NCBI GenBank assembly: GCA_023445955.1
Contig: JAEXJH010000578.1
Span: 1-7,540 of the forward strand
DNA length: 7,540 nucleotides
DNA from: Pseudomonadota bacterium
GTDB taxonomy: Bacteria; Pseudomonadota; Alphaproteobacteria; Caulobacterales; Caulobacteraceae
Direction of reading: 5' to 3'
Under the pieces are notes generated by a model. It was given only the letters and a program-made list of their open reading frames with translations, was not told where the DNA came from and did not search any database. Positions 1-5,971 of this stretch are shown here, one piece after another (within the stretch, counting starts at the first letter, position 1; the number at the start of each line of letters is the position of its first letter). Made by a program: the position numbers and the translations under genes.

Positions 1-217
1 CGCCGTGGGCGAGCAGGGTGGCGAGGCGGTCTTCGTAGGTCAGCGGAACCAGAGGCCTATCGATCACGCCTTCCATCAGCCGCCAGAAGGCGTTCCTCGG
101 ATTGCCGTAGTATTGACCGACCGCCAGCGAGGCCTCGCCGGGCAGGCTGCCCAGCACCAGCACCCGCGTGTTCGCATCGACGACCGGCGGAAAGCCGCGC
201 TTAGCCGCCGGCGCCAT
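1..217 (-). CDS. DNA-deoxyinosine (hypoxanthine) glycosylase, partial
   Basis: N-terminal 72 residues of a gene that continues past the left edge. The family (uracil-DNA glycosylase superfamily, family 6) excises hypoxanthine, the deamination product of adenine, from DNA as the first step of base-excision repair. Visible support: a first strand RVLVLGSLPGEAS (residues 18-30), matching the GSxPG active-site motif, followed by QYYGNPRNAFWRL (35-47), the YYxxPxNxFW signature in which an Asn is the proposed catalytic residue. The start was chosen at 217, giving a 17-base overlap with the 3' end of the oxygenase gene; an in-frame ATG at 229 is equally possible and a stop lies just upstream of it. 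No clear ribosome-binding site is seen before either, which fits translational coupling. The C-terminal motifs are outside the window, so activity cannot be judged. A mismatch-type uracil glycosylase is the main alternative. Confidence 0.85.
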   Translation of the reverse strand, partial: MAPAAKRGFPPVVDANTRVLVLGSLPGEASLAVGQYYGNPRNAFWRLMEGVIDRPLVPLTYEDRLATLLAHG

Positions 218-947
218 TGGGCGGATCATTGCGCAGCCAGCCGGTGACCGTCAGGCGCAGCGCCCCGGCATAGGGCGCGACCGGGGCCACCGAGTGCTGT
301 TGGGGCACCTTGAACAGGGTCAGCACGTTGAACGCCGGCGCGAAGCCGCGGGCCACGTCGCCGTTGGCGTCATGGAACAGCAGCTGGCCGCCCCAGTCGG
401 GGCGCCACTGGCGGGTCAGGCCCAGGGTGTAGGCCGCCAGCCGCTCGCCGACGCCGGTGTCGTCGTGCTGCGTGAGAAAGTCGCCGGGGCGGTAGCAGGT
501 CGCCTGGCCGTCGATCTTGGTGATCCCCGCCTCGCCGGTGACGGCGGCGCCAAAGGCGATGAATTCGGGGCTGTTGAGAAACGCCGTCAGGGCGTGGATC
601 GGATGGCCCGGGTCGCGGCCCTCGACGAAGGCGTTGATCATCGGATAGCCGAGATAGGCATAGGCGAAACCGCTGCGGGCTCGCACCGTCGCCGCTTGCA
701 GTTTGCCGGCCACCACCTGATCGCCCAGCTCGGTCCGGCGGGCGCGGGTGATGACCTCGGCCCCGCCGCGCTCGTTCGAGCAGATGATGTCCCAGTCGAT
801 GGTCTGTTCGAGGATGCCGGCCAGGCGGTCGACGACCGCCGGCTCGAACACCTCGGGGATGCGCACGACGCCGTCGCGCGAATAGGCCTGCGCGAAGACC
901 GCCGGATCCAGCGCCGGATTGAGGCGGAGAACCGGCGGTTCGCTCAT
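201..947 (-). CDS. 2-oxoglutarate/Fe(II)-dependent oxygenase (prolyl 4-hydroxylase-like)
   Basis: 248-residue cytosolic protein with no signal peptide. The double-stranded beta-helix core lies in the C-terminal half: iron-binding HxD as QHDD (H161, D163), distal His in PQQHSV (H218), and a 2-oxoglutarate-binding Arg in ALRLTVTGW (R231). The facial triad and co-substrate Arg are therefore intact. The arrangement resembles the predicted proline hydroxylases of the EGL-9/Tpa1/Ofd1 type, which hydroxylate a protein proline using O2 and 2-oxoglutarate; the substrate here cannot be read from sequence. Residues 1-150 form the helical and strand N-terminal part typical of such proteins. The start ATG lies 3 bases after the purB stop with AAGG/AAGGG immediately upstream, so translation is probably coupled to purB. 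The 3' end overlaps the glycosylase start. A small-molecule or nucleic-acid hydroxylase remains possible. Confidence 0.85.
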   Translation of the reverse strand: MSEPPVLRLNPALDPAVFAQAYSRDGVVRIPEVFEPAVVDRLAGILEQTIDWDIICSNERGGAEVITRARRTELGDQVVAGKLQAATVRARSGFAYAYLGYPMINAFVEGRDPGHPIHALTAFLNSPEFIAFGAAVTGEAGITKIDGQATCYRPGDFLTQHDDTGVGERLAAYTLGLTRQWRPDWGGQLLFHDANGDVARGFAPAFNVLTLFKVPQQHSVAPVAPYAGALRLTVTGWLRNDPPNGAGG

Positions 948-950
948 CCC

Positions 951-2261
951 TTAGCCTTGCTCGCCGAAGACGCGCTTGAAGATCACGTCGACGTTCTTGG
1001 TGTGGTAGCCGAGGTCGAACAGGCTCTCGAGCGCGTCATTCGACAGGGCCTTGGACACCACCTCGTCGGCCTTCAGCAGGTCGAGGAAGCGGCCTTCGCC
1101 GCGCCAGACCTTCATGGCGTTGCCCTGGACGGCCGCATAGGCGTCCTCGCGCGACACGCCTTCCTGGGTCAGGGCCAGCATGACGCGCTGCGAGAAGACC
1201 AGGCCCCCCAGCTTGTCCAGGTTCTTGGCCATGTTGTCGGGATAGATGTTGAAGCGCTCGATGACGCCGGCCAGGCGGCGCAGGGCGAAGTCGAGGTGGA
1301 TCGTGGCGTCGGGGCCGATGCCGCGCTCGACCGACGAGTGGCTGATGTCGCGCTCGTGCCAGAGGGCGACGTTCTCCATCGCCGGCACCACGGCCGAGCG
1401 GACCAGACGGGCCAGGCCGGTCAGGTTCTCGGTCAGGATTGGGTTGCGCTTGTGCGGCATGGCCGACGAACCCTTCTGGCCGACCTCGAAGGGCTCTTCG
1501 GCTTCCAGGACCTCGGTGCGCTGCAGGTGGCGGATCTCGGTGGCCAGGCGCTCGACCGACGAGGAGACGACGCCGAGCGCCGCGAAATAGGCCGCGTGGC
1601 GGTCGCGCGGGATCACCTGGGTCGAGACCGGCTCGACGGCCAGGCCCATCTTGTCGGCCACGTGCTGTTCGACGCGCGGGTCGACATTGGCGAAGGTGCC
1701 GACGGCGCCCGAGATCGCGCAGGTGGCGATCTCGAACTTGGCCATGGCCAGGCGCTCCTTGGCGCGCTGGAATTCGGCGTAATAGCCGGCCAACTTCAGG
1801 CCAAAGGTGATGGGTTCGGCGTGGATGCCATGGCTGCGGCCGACGCAGACCGTCATCTTGTGCTCGAGCGCGCGGCGCTTCAGGGCGGCCAGGACGAGGT
1901 CGACGTCTTCCAGCAGCAGGTCGGTGGCCTTGCTCAGCTGCACGGCGAAGCAGGTGTCCAGCACGTCGCTGCTGGTCATGCCCTGGTGCAGGAAGCGGGC
2001 TTCCGGACCGACGATTTCCGACACGTGGGTCAGGAAGGCGATGACGTCGTGCTTGGTGACGCGCTCGATCTCGTCGATGCGATCGCTGTCCCAGACCGCG
2101 TCGCGGCCCTTTTCCCAGATCGTCTCGGCGGCGAGCTTCGGGATGGTCCCAATCTCGGCCATGGCGTCGGCGGCGTGGGCCTCGATCTCGAACCAGATCT
2201 TGTACTTGGTCTGGCTGGACCAGATGGCGGCGGCTTCGGGGCGGGCGTAGCGGCTGATCAT
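951..2261 (-). CDS. purB: Adenylosuccinate lyase PurB
   Basis: 436 residues, a normal length for the short bacterial PurB. The enzyme cleaves SAICAR to AICAR plus fumarate in de novo purine synthesis and adenylosuccinate to AMP plus fumarate in the IMP-to-AMP branch. It is a cytosolic homotetramer of the fumarase/aspartase superfamily. Seen in sequence: the N-terminal MISRYARPEAAAIW typical of the family, TSSDV (96-100), SHGIHAEP with candidate catalytic His (143-150), and the flexible-loop signature GSSAMPHKRNP (264-274) carrying the catalytic serine (S265/S266). The start is fixed by this N-terminus; the same frame stays open far upstream through the MFS gene, but that extension is not homologous. 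No Shine-Dalgarno sequence precedes the ATG, which sits in a strong hairpin. The gene lies 53 bases after the MFS stop and is followed at 3 bases by the oxygenase. Confidence 0.97.
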   Translation of the reverse strand: MISRYARPEAAAIWSSQTKYKIWFEIEAHAADAMAEIGTIPKLAAETIWEKGRDAVWDSDRIDEIERVTKHDVIAFLTHVSEIVGPEARFLHQGMTSSDVLDTCFAVQLSKATDLLLEDVDLVLAALKRRALEHKMTVCVGRSHGIHAEPITFGLKLAGYYAEFQRAKERLAMAKFEIATCAISGAVGTFANVDPRVEQHVADKMGLAVEPVSTQVIPRDRHAAYFAALGVVSSSVERLATEIRHLQRTEVLEAEEPFEVGQKGSSAMPHKRNPILTENLTGLARLVRSAVVPAMENVALWHERDISHSSVERGIGPDATIHLDFALRRLAGVIERFNIYPDNMAKNLDKLGGLVFSQRVMLALTQEGVSREDAYAAVQGNAMKVWRGEGRFLDLLKADEVVSKALSNDALESLFDLGYHTKNVDVIFKRVFGEQG

Positions 2262-2290
2262 GGGCGGGCGTTTCGGCCCGCCCGCCCATG
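2259..2290 (-). promoter_or_regulatory. GC-rich hairpin enclosing the purB start codon
   Basis: Perfect 11-base inverted repeat: catgggcgggc at 2259-2269 and gcccgcccatg at 2280-2290, with a 10-base loop. In the purB transcript the 3' arm ends in the ATG start codon, which would pair with CAU of the 5' arm. A second register pairs 2262-2269 with 2276-2283 around a CGAAAC loop and leaves the ATG free just beyond the stem. There is no U-run after the stem, so it does not look like an intrinsic terminator for the upstream MFS gene. It could control purB translation, act as a DNA site, or simply be a stable 5' end. The structure is seen directly; the role is inferred. Confidence 0.55.
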
Positions 2291-2314
2291 GAGTCAAGGG
2301 AAGAGGCTTATTAC

Positions 2315-3814
2315 TTACGCGGCTTCGCGCGACTTCATGTGCTTGACCATGCCGATCGCGGCCAACGCGTAATGCACCCCCGCCCAGGCGTAGAAGCACA
2401 GCGAGACGATGATCCCCTGCTGGCTGGAGAGGGCCAGGGTCGTGCGGCACTGGGCCGCCAGCTCGGCCGGCGAGCCCTTGGGCGCGATGCCGCCCGGGCA
2501 TGTCGCGGCGAAGCTCTGGCCGCCCTCCGCGCCGAACGAGCCCAGCACGCTGTGGATCACGCCGCCGGCGTCCGGAACGTTGAAGTGATACTGGGCCAGA
2601 TGGTCGATCAGCCAGCCGGTGAAGACCGGCCCACCGCCCAAGGCGATCAGGTTGAGGAAGAAGAACAGCAGGGCCGTGGCGGTGGCCCGGCGGCGCGGCT
2701 CGACCGAGTTCTGCACGACGGCGAAAGTCGGGGCCAGGTAGACATAGTGGAAGATGCCGGGGACCAGCAGGATCATCGCCGTCGCCTTCCAGTCGGTCTG
2801 GAGGTAGGCGAGGATGTAGATCGGCGTGCAGATGATCAGGCCTATGGCGGGCACCCAGGCGTACCATTTGACGCTGCGCTTGCCGGCCCAGTCGCTGAGG
2901 AAACCGCCGACCAGGGTGCCGATGCCGGCCGAGAAGCCGCCGATCAGGCCGGTGATCAGGCCGACTTGCGCCAGGCCCAGCCCGAAGGCGCGCACGAAGT
3001 AGGACGGCACGAAGGCGCCCGAACCGTACGAGCCGAACGAGGCGATGGTCACGCCCAGCACCATGTTCAGCACGGGCCACTTGAAGAACAGGATCTTGAA
3101 GACCGCCCACAGTTCGCTGAACTCGGTGGCCAGCGAAAAGGCCGGCTTGGCGGGCTCGACCACCACGTCCTCGGCCTCCAGCGGCCGCTCCTTGATCTCG
3201 GAATAGCCACGCGGCGGTTCCTTGATCACCAGCTTGACAATCAGGGCCAGGATGATGCCGGGCAGGCCGACGATGACGAAGGCCACGCGCCAGCTGAATT
3301 CCTGGGCCAGCCAGCCGCCGGCGACTGCGCCGAACATCGTGCCCAGCGGGATGCCGAACGAATAGATCGACAGGGCCGTCGCGCGTTTCTTAGGCTCGTA
3401 ATAGTCGCTGATCAGCGAGTGGCTGGGCGGCGAGCAGCCAGCCTCGCCAACGCCCACGCCGAAGCGGAACAGGGCCAATTGGGCGAAGCTGGTCGCCGCG
3501 CCGCACAGGGCGGTGAAGCCCGACCAGACGACCAGCGACACCGAGATGATGCTCACCCGGTTCCAGCGCTCGGCCAGGCGGGCGATCGGGATGCCGAGTA
3601 GGGTGTAGAGCAGGGCGAAGTAGAGACCGCCCAGCAGACCAAGCTGCGTGTCGGTCAGCTTCAGGTCGACCTTGATGGCCTGACCGATGGTGGCGATGAT
3701 CGTCCGGTCGATGAAGTTGAAGGTGTAGGTGGCCAGCAAAAGCCCCAGCACCGCGGCCTTGTAGCCATTCGAATAGACGGGTGCGCCCCCGCCGGGCGCG
3801 CGCGCGTCGGCCAT
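2315..3814 (-). CDS. Spinster-like MFS transporter (paralogue 1)
   Basis: 499-residue inner-membrane secondary transporter with about 12 hydrophobic segments. Family marks: FNFIDR in the first helix (residues 32-37), a motif-A variant GIPIARLAERWNR (74-86) between helices 2 and 3, GVGVGEAGCSPPSHSLISDYY (119-139) in helix 4, a charged central loop (about 200-235), and a second motif A, GGFLSDWAGKR (303-313). This pattern is that of spinster-like MFS proteins, known elsewhere to carry lysophospholipids or sphingosine-1-phosphate and in bacteria mostly unassigned, so the substrate is unknown. A long loop near the C-terminus (about 406-464), absent from its neighbour, holds C439 and C456. The start is preceded by GGGAGAGAG at good spacing. 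A copy of the leader found before paralogue 2 precedes it, and a terminator separates the two genes, so it probably has its own promoter. Confidence 0.9.
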   Translation of the reverse strand: MADARAPGGGAPVYSNGYKAAVLGLLLATYTFNFIDRTIIATIGQAIKVDLKLTDTQLGLLGGLYFALLYTLLGIPIARLAERWNRVSIISVSLVVWSGFTALCGAATSFAQLALFRFGVGVGEAGCSPPSHSLISDYYEPKKRATALSIYSFGIPLGTMFGAVAGGWLAQEFSWRVAFVIVGLPGIILALIVKLVIKEPPRGYSEIKERPLEAEDVVVEPAKPAFSLATEFSELWAVFKILFFKWPVLNMVLGVTIASFGSYGSGAFVPSYFVRAFGLGLAQVGLITGLIGGFSAGIGTLVGGFLSDWAGKRSVKWYAWVPAIGLIICTPIYILAYLQTDWKATAMILLVPGIFHYVYLAPTFAVVQNSVEPRRRATATALLFFFLNLIALGGGPVFTGWLIDHLAQYHFNVPDAGGVIHSVLGSFGAEGGQSFAATCPGGIAPKGSPAELAAQCRTTLALSSQQGIIVSLCFYAWAGVHYALAAIGMVKHMKSREAA

Positions 3815-3817
3815 CCT

Positions 3818-3859
3818 GACTCTCTCCCTTCAAACATTTGTTCTAATCTTTGAGGGGAC
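3818..3859 (-). repeat. Leader repeat, copy A (upstream of MFS paralogue 1)
   Basis: A 42-base direct repeat of the sequence at 5259-5299. The copies differ by one extra T (near 3830) and two substitutions (T/G at 3849, G/T near 3856); the core caaacatttgttctaatc is identical. On the coding strand it carries a possible -10 box (ATTAGAAC), the AACA-AA-TGTT imperfect dyad, and the ribosome-binding site GGGAGAGAG. It ends 3 bases before the MFS ATG and includes a GACTC (GANTC) site. Conservation of non-coding bases beyond the ribosome-binding site suggests a shared promoter or operator. Confidence 0.85.
3840..3847 (-). promoter_or_regulatory. Possible -10 element for MFS paralogue 1
   Basis: ATTAGAAC on the minus strand matches the TANAWC part of the Caulobacter housekeeping -10 consensus GCTANAWC but lacks its leading GC. 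A start about 7 bases downstream would give a short leader containing GGGAGAGAG. I find no convincing TTGAC-type -35 element at the expected distance, so an activator or another sigma factor may be involved. Its exact conservation in the second leader copy is the main support. Confidence 0.3.
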
Positions 3860-3870
3860 TGTGACGGAGC

Positions 3871-3913
3871 GGAAGCCAAAGCGCCAGAGGCTATTTTACA
3901 AGGCCTCCGGCGC
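3871..3913 (-). terminator. Probable intrinsic terminator after MFS paralogue 2
   Basis: On the coding strand GCGCCGGAGGC (3913-3903) pairs with GCCTCTGGCGC (3891-3881): 11 pairs with one G-U wobble around an 11-base A/U-rich loop, starting 9 bases after the stop codon at 3923. It is followed by TTTGGCTTCC, a weak U-tract, so termination may be partial. It separates the two MFS genes into distinct transcripts. Confidence 0.65.
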
Positions 3914-3922
3914 TCTCTGACA

Positions 3923-5257
3923 TCAGGCGACCATCTCCTCGCGGATGCTGTTGCGGGCCGCCCAGAACAGGCCGAAGGCGACGAGGCCCAGGCCCGCCGA
4001 GACCATTAGCGCCCAGCGCACGCCTTGCGCTTCGCCCAGGCCCACGTGCCCGGCCAGGACGTCGCTGAGCAGGCCCACCAGCAACGGGCCAAGGCCAAGG
4101 CCGATCAGGTTGATGACCAGCAGCAGCACGGCCGAGGCCGTGGCGCGCAGGGCTGGATCGACGATGCTCTGAGCCGTCGCATAGACCGGGCCGTACCACA
4201 GCGTGCCGAGCAGGGCGTTGATGGCCAGGAGGCCGATAGCGGGCATCGGCGCGTCCAGGCTGACGGCGGTGATGAAGATCGGGATGGTGATCAGCGAGGC
4301 GACCGCCGGCACGGTGACGTAGGCGCGCAGGTCCTTGGCCCCCAGGCGGTCGGCGAAGACCCCGCCGAGCCAGGCCCCGATGACGCCGGCCGTGCCGCCG
4401 ATCAGGCCCAAGGCCAGGCCGAGGAACCCCGCTGACTTCAGACCGAACATCGCCGCCAACTCGGCGATCTCCGCGCCATGGTTGCGGAAGAAGAACGAGG
4501 CGGTGAACGGCGCGTGGCCGTAGCCGATGAAGGCCTTGATCGAGGCCGCGAGGGCCACCAGCCAGAAGGTCTTCTTGGTCGCCAGCACCGCCAGGGCGCC
4601 GGCGAAGCTGATCTGCGAGCTGGCGCGGGCGGCCATCTCGGCGGCCATTTTCTTGCGCGGTTCGACCAGGGTGACGGCGGCGACCAGGGCGAAGATCACG
4701 CCCGGCGCGCCGGCGACCATGAAGGCCGCCCGCCAGCCATAGGCGTCGGCGATCAGCCCGCCCATGGCCATGCCGGCCAGGGTGCCCAGCGGCGTGCCGA
4801 TCGAATAGAAGGCGATGGCGCTGGCCCGCTTTTCCTTCGGGACATAGTCGGTGATCAGCGAGTGGGCGGGCGGGGTGCAGCCGGCCTCGCCGACGCCCAC
4901 GCCGATGCGGGCCAGGATCAGCTGCCAGAAGTTCTGGGTGAAGCCGCACAGCACGGTGAAGGCGCTCCACGCGGCCACCGAGGCGCCAATGATGTAGGGC
5001 CGGTTCTTGGTCTCGGCGATGCGGGCGATCGGGATGCCCAGCACGGTGTAGAAGATGGCGAAGGCCAGGCCGGTCATCATGCCCAGCTGCCAGTCGGCCA
5101 GGCCAAGGTCGCGCTTGATCGGCTCGGCCAGGATGTTGACCACCTGCCGATCCAGGAAGTTCAGGGTGTAGATGATCAGCAGCACCCAAAGCGCGTAGCG
5201 ACGGTAAGCCGTCGAGACGGGCGCGATCACGGGCGACGGCGTGGCGGTTTCCGCCAT
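3923..5257 (-). CDS. Spinster-like MFS transporter (paralogue 2)
   Basis: 444-residue inner-membrane transporter, about 12 helices, closely related to its neighbour. The two align without a gap over roughly the first 200 residues: LNFLDR (32-37), motif-A variant GIPIARIAETKNR (74-86) and GVGVGEAGCTPPAHSLITDY (119-138) fall at identical residue numbers, and 28 of 51 residues at 30-80 are the same. The second motif A is GGVFADRLGAK (298-308). It lacks the long Cys-containing loop of paralogue 1, which explains the shorter length. The substrate is unknown; lipid-like or organic-anion cargo is suggested only by the family. The start follows GGGAGAGAG and the leader repeat. The gene is divergent from the glutathione S-transferase gene, 90 bases away, and is followed by a probable terminator. 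Tandem duplication with divergence is the likely origin of the pair. Confidence 0.9.
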   Translation of the reverse strand: MAETATPSPVIAPVSTAYRRYALWVLLIIYTLNFLDRQVVNILAEPIKRDLGLADWQLGMMTGLAFAIFYTVLGIPIARIAETKNRPYIIGASVAAWSAFTVLCGFTQNFWQLILARIGVGVGEAGCTPPAHSLITDYVPKEKRASAIAFYSIGTPLGTLAGMAMGGLIADAYGWRAAFMVAGAPGVIFALVAAVTLVEPRKKMAAEMAARASSQISFAGALAVLATKKTFWLVALAASIKAFIGYGHAPFTASFFFRNHGAEIAELAAMFGLKSAGFLGLALGLIGGTAGVIGAWLGGVFADRLGAKDLRAYVTVPAVASLITIPIFITAVSLDAPMPAIGLLAINALLGTLWYGPVYATAQSIVDPALRATASAVLLLVINLIGLGLGPLLVGLLSDVLAGHVGLGEAQGVRWALMVSAGLGLVAFGLFWAARNSIREEMVA

Positions 5258-5258
5258 G

Positions 5259-5299
5259 GACTCTCTCCCTCAAACATTTGTTCTAATCGTTGAGGTGAC
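5259..5299 (-). repeat. Leader repeat, copy B (upstream of MFS paralogue 2)
   Basis: A 41-base partner of the repeat at 3818-3859, ending 1 base before the MFS ATG. The core caaacatttgttctaatc is identical, as are the GGGAGAGAG ribosome-binding site and the GACTC site at 5259-5263. Sequence similarity stops on the upstream side near 5299, so only the short leader, not the whole intergenic region, is shared. Confidence 0.85.
5280..5287 (-). promoter_or_regulatory. Possible -10 element for MFS paralogue 2
   Basis: ATTAGAAC on the minus strand, the same element and spacing as before paralogue 1, with partial fit to GCTANAWC. A TTGCGT 17 bases upstream is a weak -35 candidate that has no counterpart in the other copy. 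Confidence 0.3.
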
Positions 5300-5347
5300 C
5301 TTAGACGCAAGGTAAGCCGGCCTGCAATCGCATCAGGGAGAGCGCGC

Positions 5348-5971
5348 ATGGAACTCGTGATCGGCACCAAGAAATGGTCCAGCTGGTCCATGCGGCCGTG
5401 GTTGGCGCTCAAGCGCACCGGCGCGCCGTTCCAGGAGATCGAGATCCAGCTGCGCCAGGGCGCGGCCAGCGACGCGGCCATCGCGCAGCACTCGCCCAGC
5501 CGCCAGGTGCCGGTGCTGAAGGACGGCGACCTGACCGTCTGGGACTCGCTGGCAATCTGCGAATACCTGGCCGAGCAGTTCCCGAACGCCAGGCTGTGGC
5601 CGGCCGATCCGACCCTGCGTGCTTTGGGCCGGTCGGCGTCGGCCGAGATGCACGGCGGCTTCCAGGCCCTGCGCAGCGAGTGCCCGATGGCGCTGGAAAC
5701 CCGCACGACCATGGAGGTCTCCGAGGCCGTCCAGAAGAACGTCCGCACCATCGTCGAGCGCTGGAACCAGTTGCTGACCCGCTCGGGCGGGCCGTTTCTG
5801 GTCGGCGACTGGTCGATCGCCGACGCCTTCTACACGCCGGTGGCCACGCGGTTCCGCACCTATGGCATCGCGCTTGCCGACTACGGCGACGCCGGCGCGG
5901 CCCAGGCCTATGCCGATCGCCTGCTGGCGACGCCGGAGTTCCTGGCCTGGGAGCAGGCCGCGCTCGCCTAG
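5348..5971 (+). CDS. Glutathione S-transferase family protein
   Basis: 207-residue cytosolic protein with the two-domain GST layout. The N-terminal thioredoxin-like domain (about 1-80) has the active-site region KKWSSWSMRPWLAL (8-21), where a serine (S11, S12 or S14) would activate glutathione; VPVL with the cis-proline P55 (54-57); and the glutathione-binding DS pair (D66, S67). The helical C-terminal domain (about 90-205) has the N-capping motif SIADAF (156-161) in DWSIADAFYTPVATRF. The SSWSxRPWL form is that of a bacterial GST subgroup with largely unassigned substrates; glutathione conjugation or an isomerase/dehalogenase-like reaction is possible. AGGGAGAG at 5335-5342 lies at good distance from the ATG. 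The gene is divergent from MFS paralogue 2 and convergent with the VOC gene, whose stop overlaps its own. No clear promoter was recognised in the 90-base divergent region. Confidence 0.92.
   Translation: MELVIGTKKWSSWSMRPWLALKRTGAPFQEIEIQLRQGAASDAAIAQHSPSRQVPVLKDGDLTVWDSLAICEYLAEQFPNARLWPADPTLRALGRSASAEMHGGFQALRSECPMALETRTTMEVSEAVQKNVRTIVERWNQLLTRSGGPFLVGDWSIADAFYTPVATRFRTYGIALADYGDAGAAQAYADRLLATPEFLAWEQAALA

Noticed and set aside
2259..2290. Intrinsic terminator for MFS paralogue 1
   Set aside because: The stem is followed by purB coding sequence with no U-run, so it is better treated as a start-codon hairpin of unknown role.
168..2372. 734-codon open frame on the plus strand, antisense to the oxygenase and purB
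   Set aside because: Its Arg/Gly/Asp/Ala/His-rich translation has no recognisable fold and arises from strong GC bias opposite two well-supported genes.
2262..3110. In-frame upstream extension of purB through part of the MFS gene
   Set aside because: The purB family N-terminus begins at the Met at 2261; the upstream part is an off-frame reading of the MFS gene.
3827..3844. Possible LexA/SOS box (GTTC-N7-GTTC) in the MFS leaders
   Set aside because: Only one GTTC half-site is present; the other half is CTTC or absent and at the wrong spacing (8 rather than 7), and copy B fits worse.
3891..3923. Ten-residue frame starting at TGATG, overlapping the stop of MFS paralogue 2
   Set aside because: It lies within the terminator stem, has no support from composition or known peptides, and is too short to judge.
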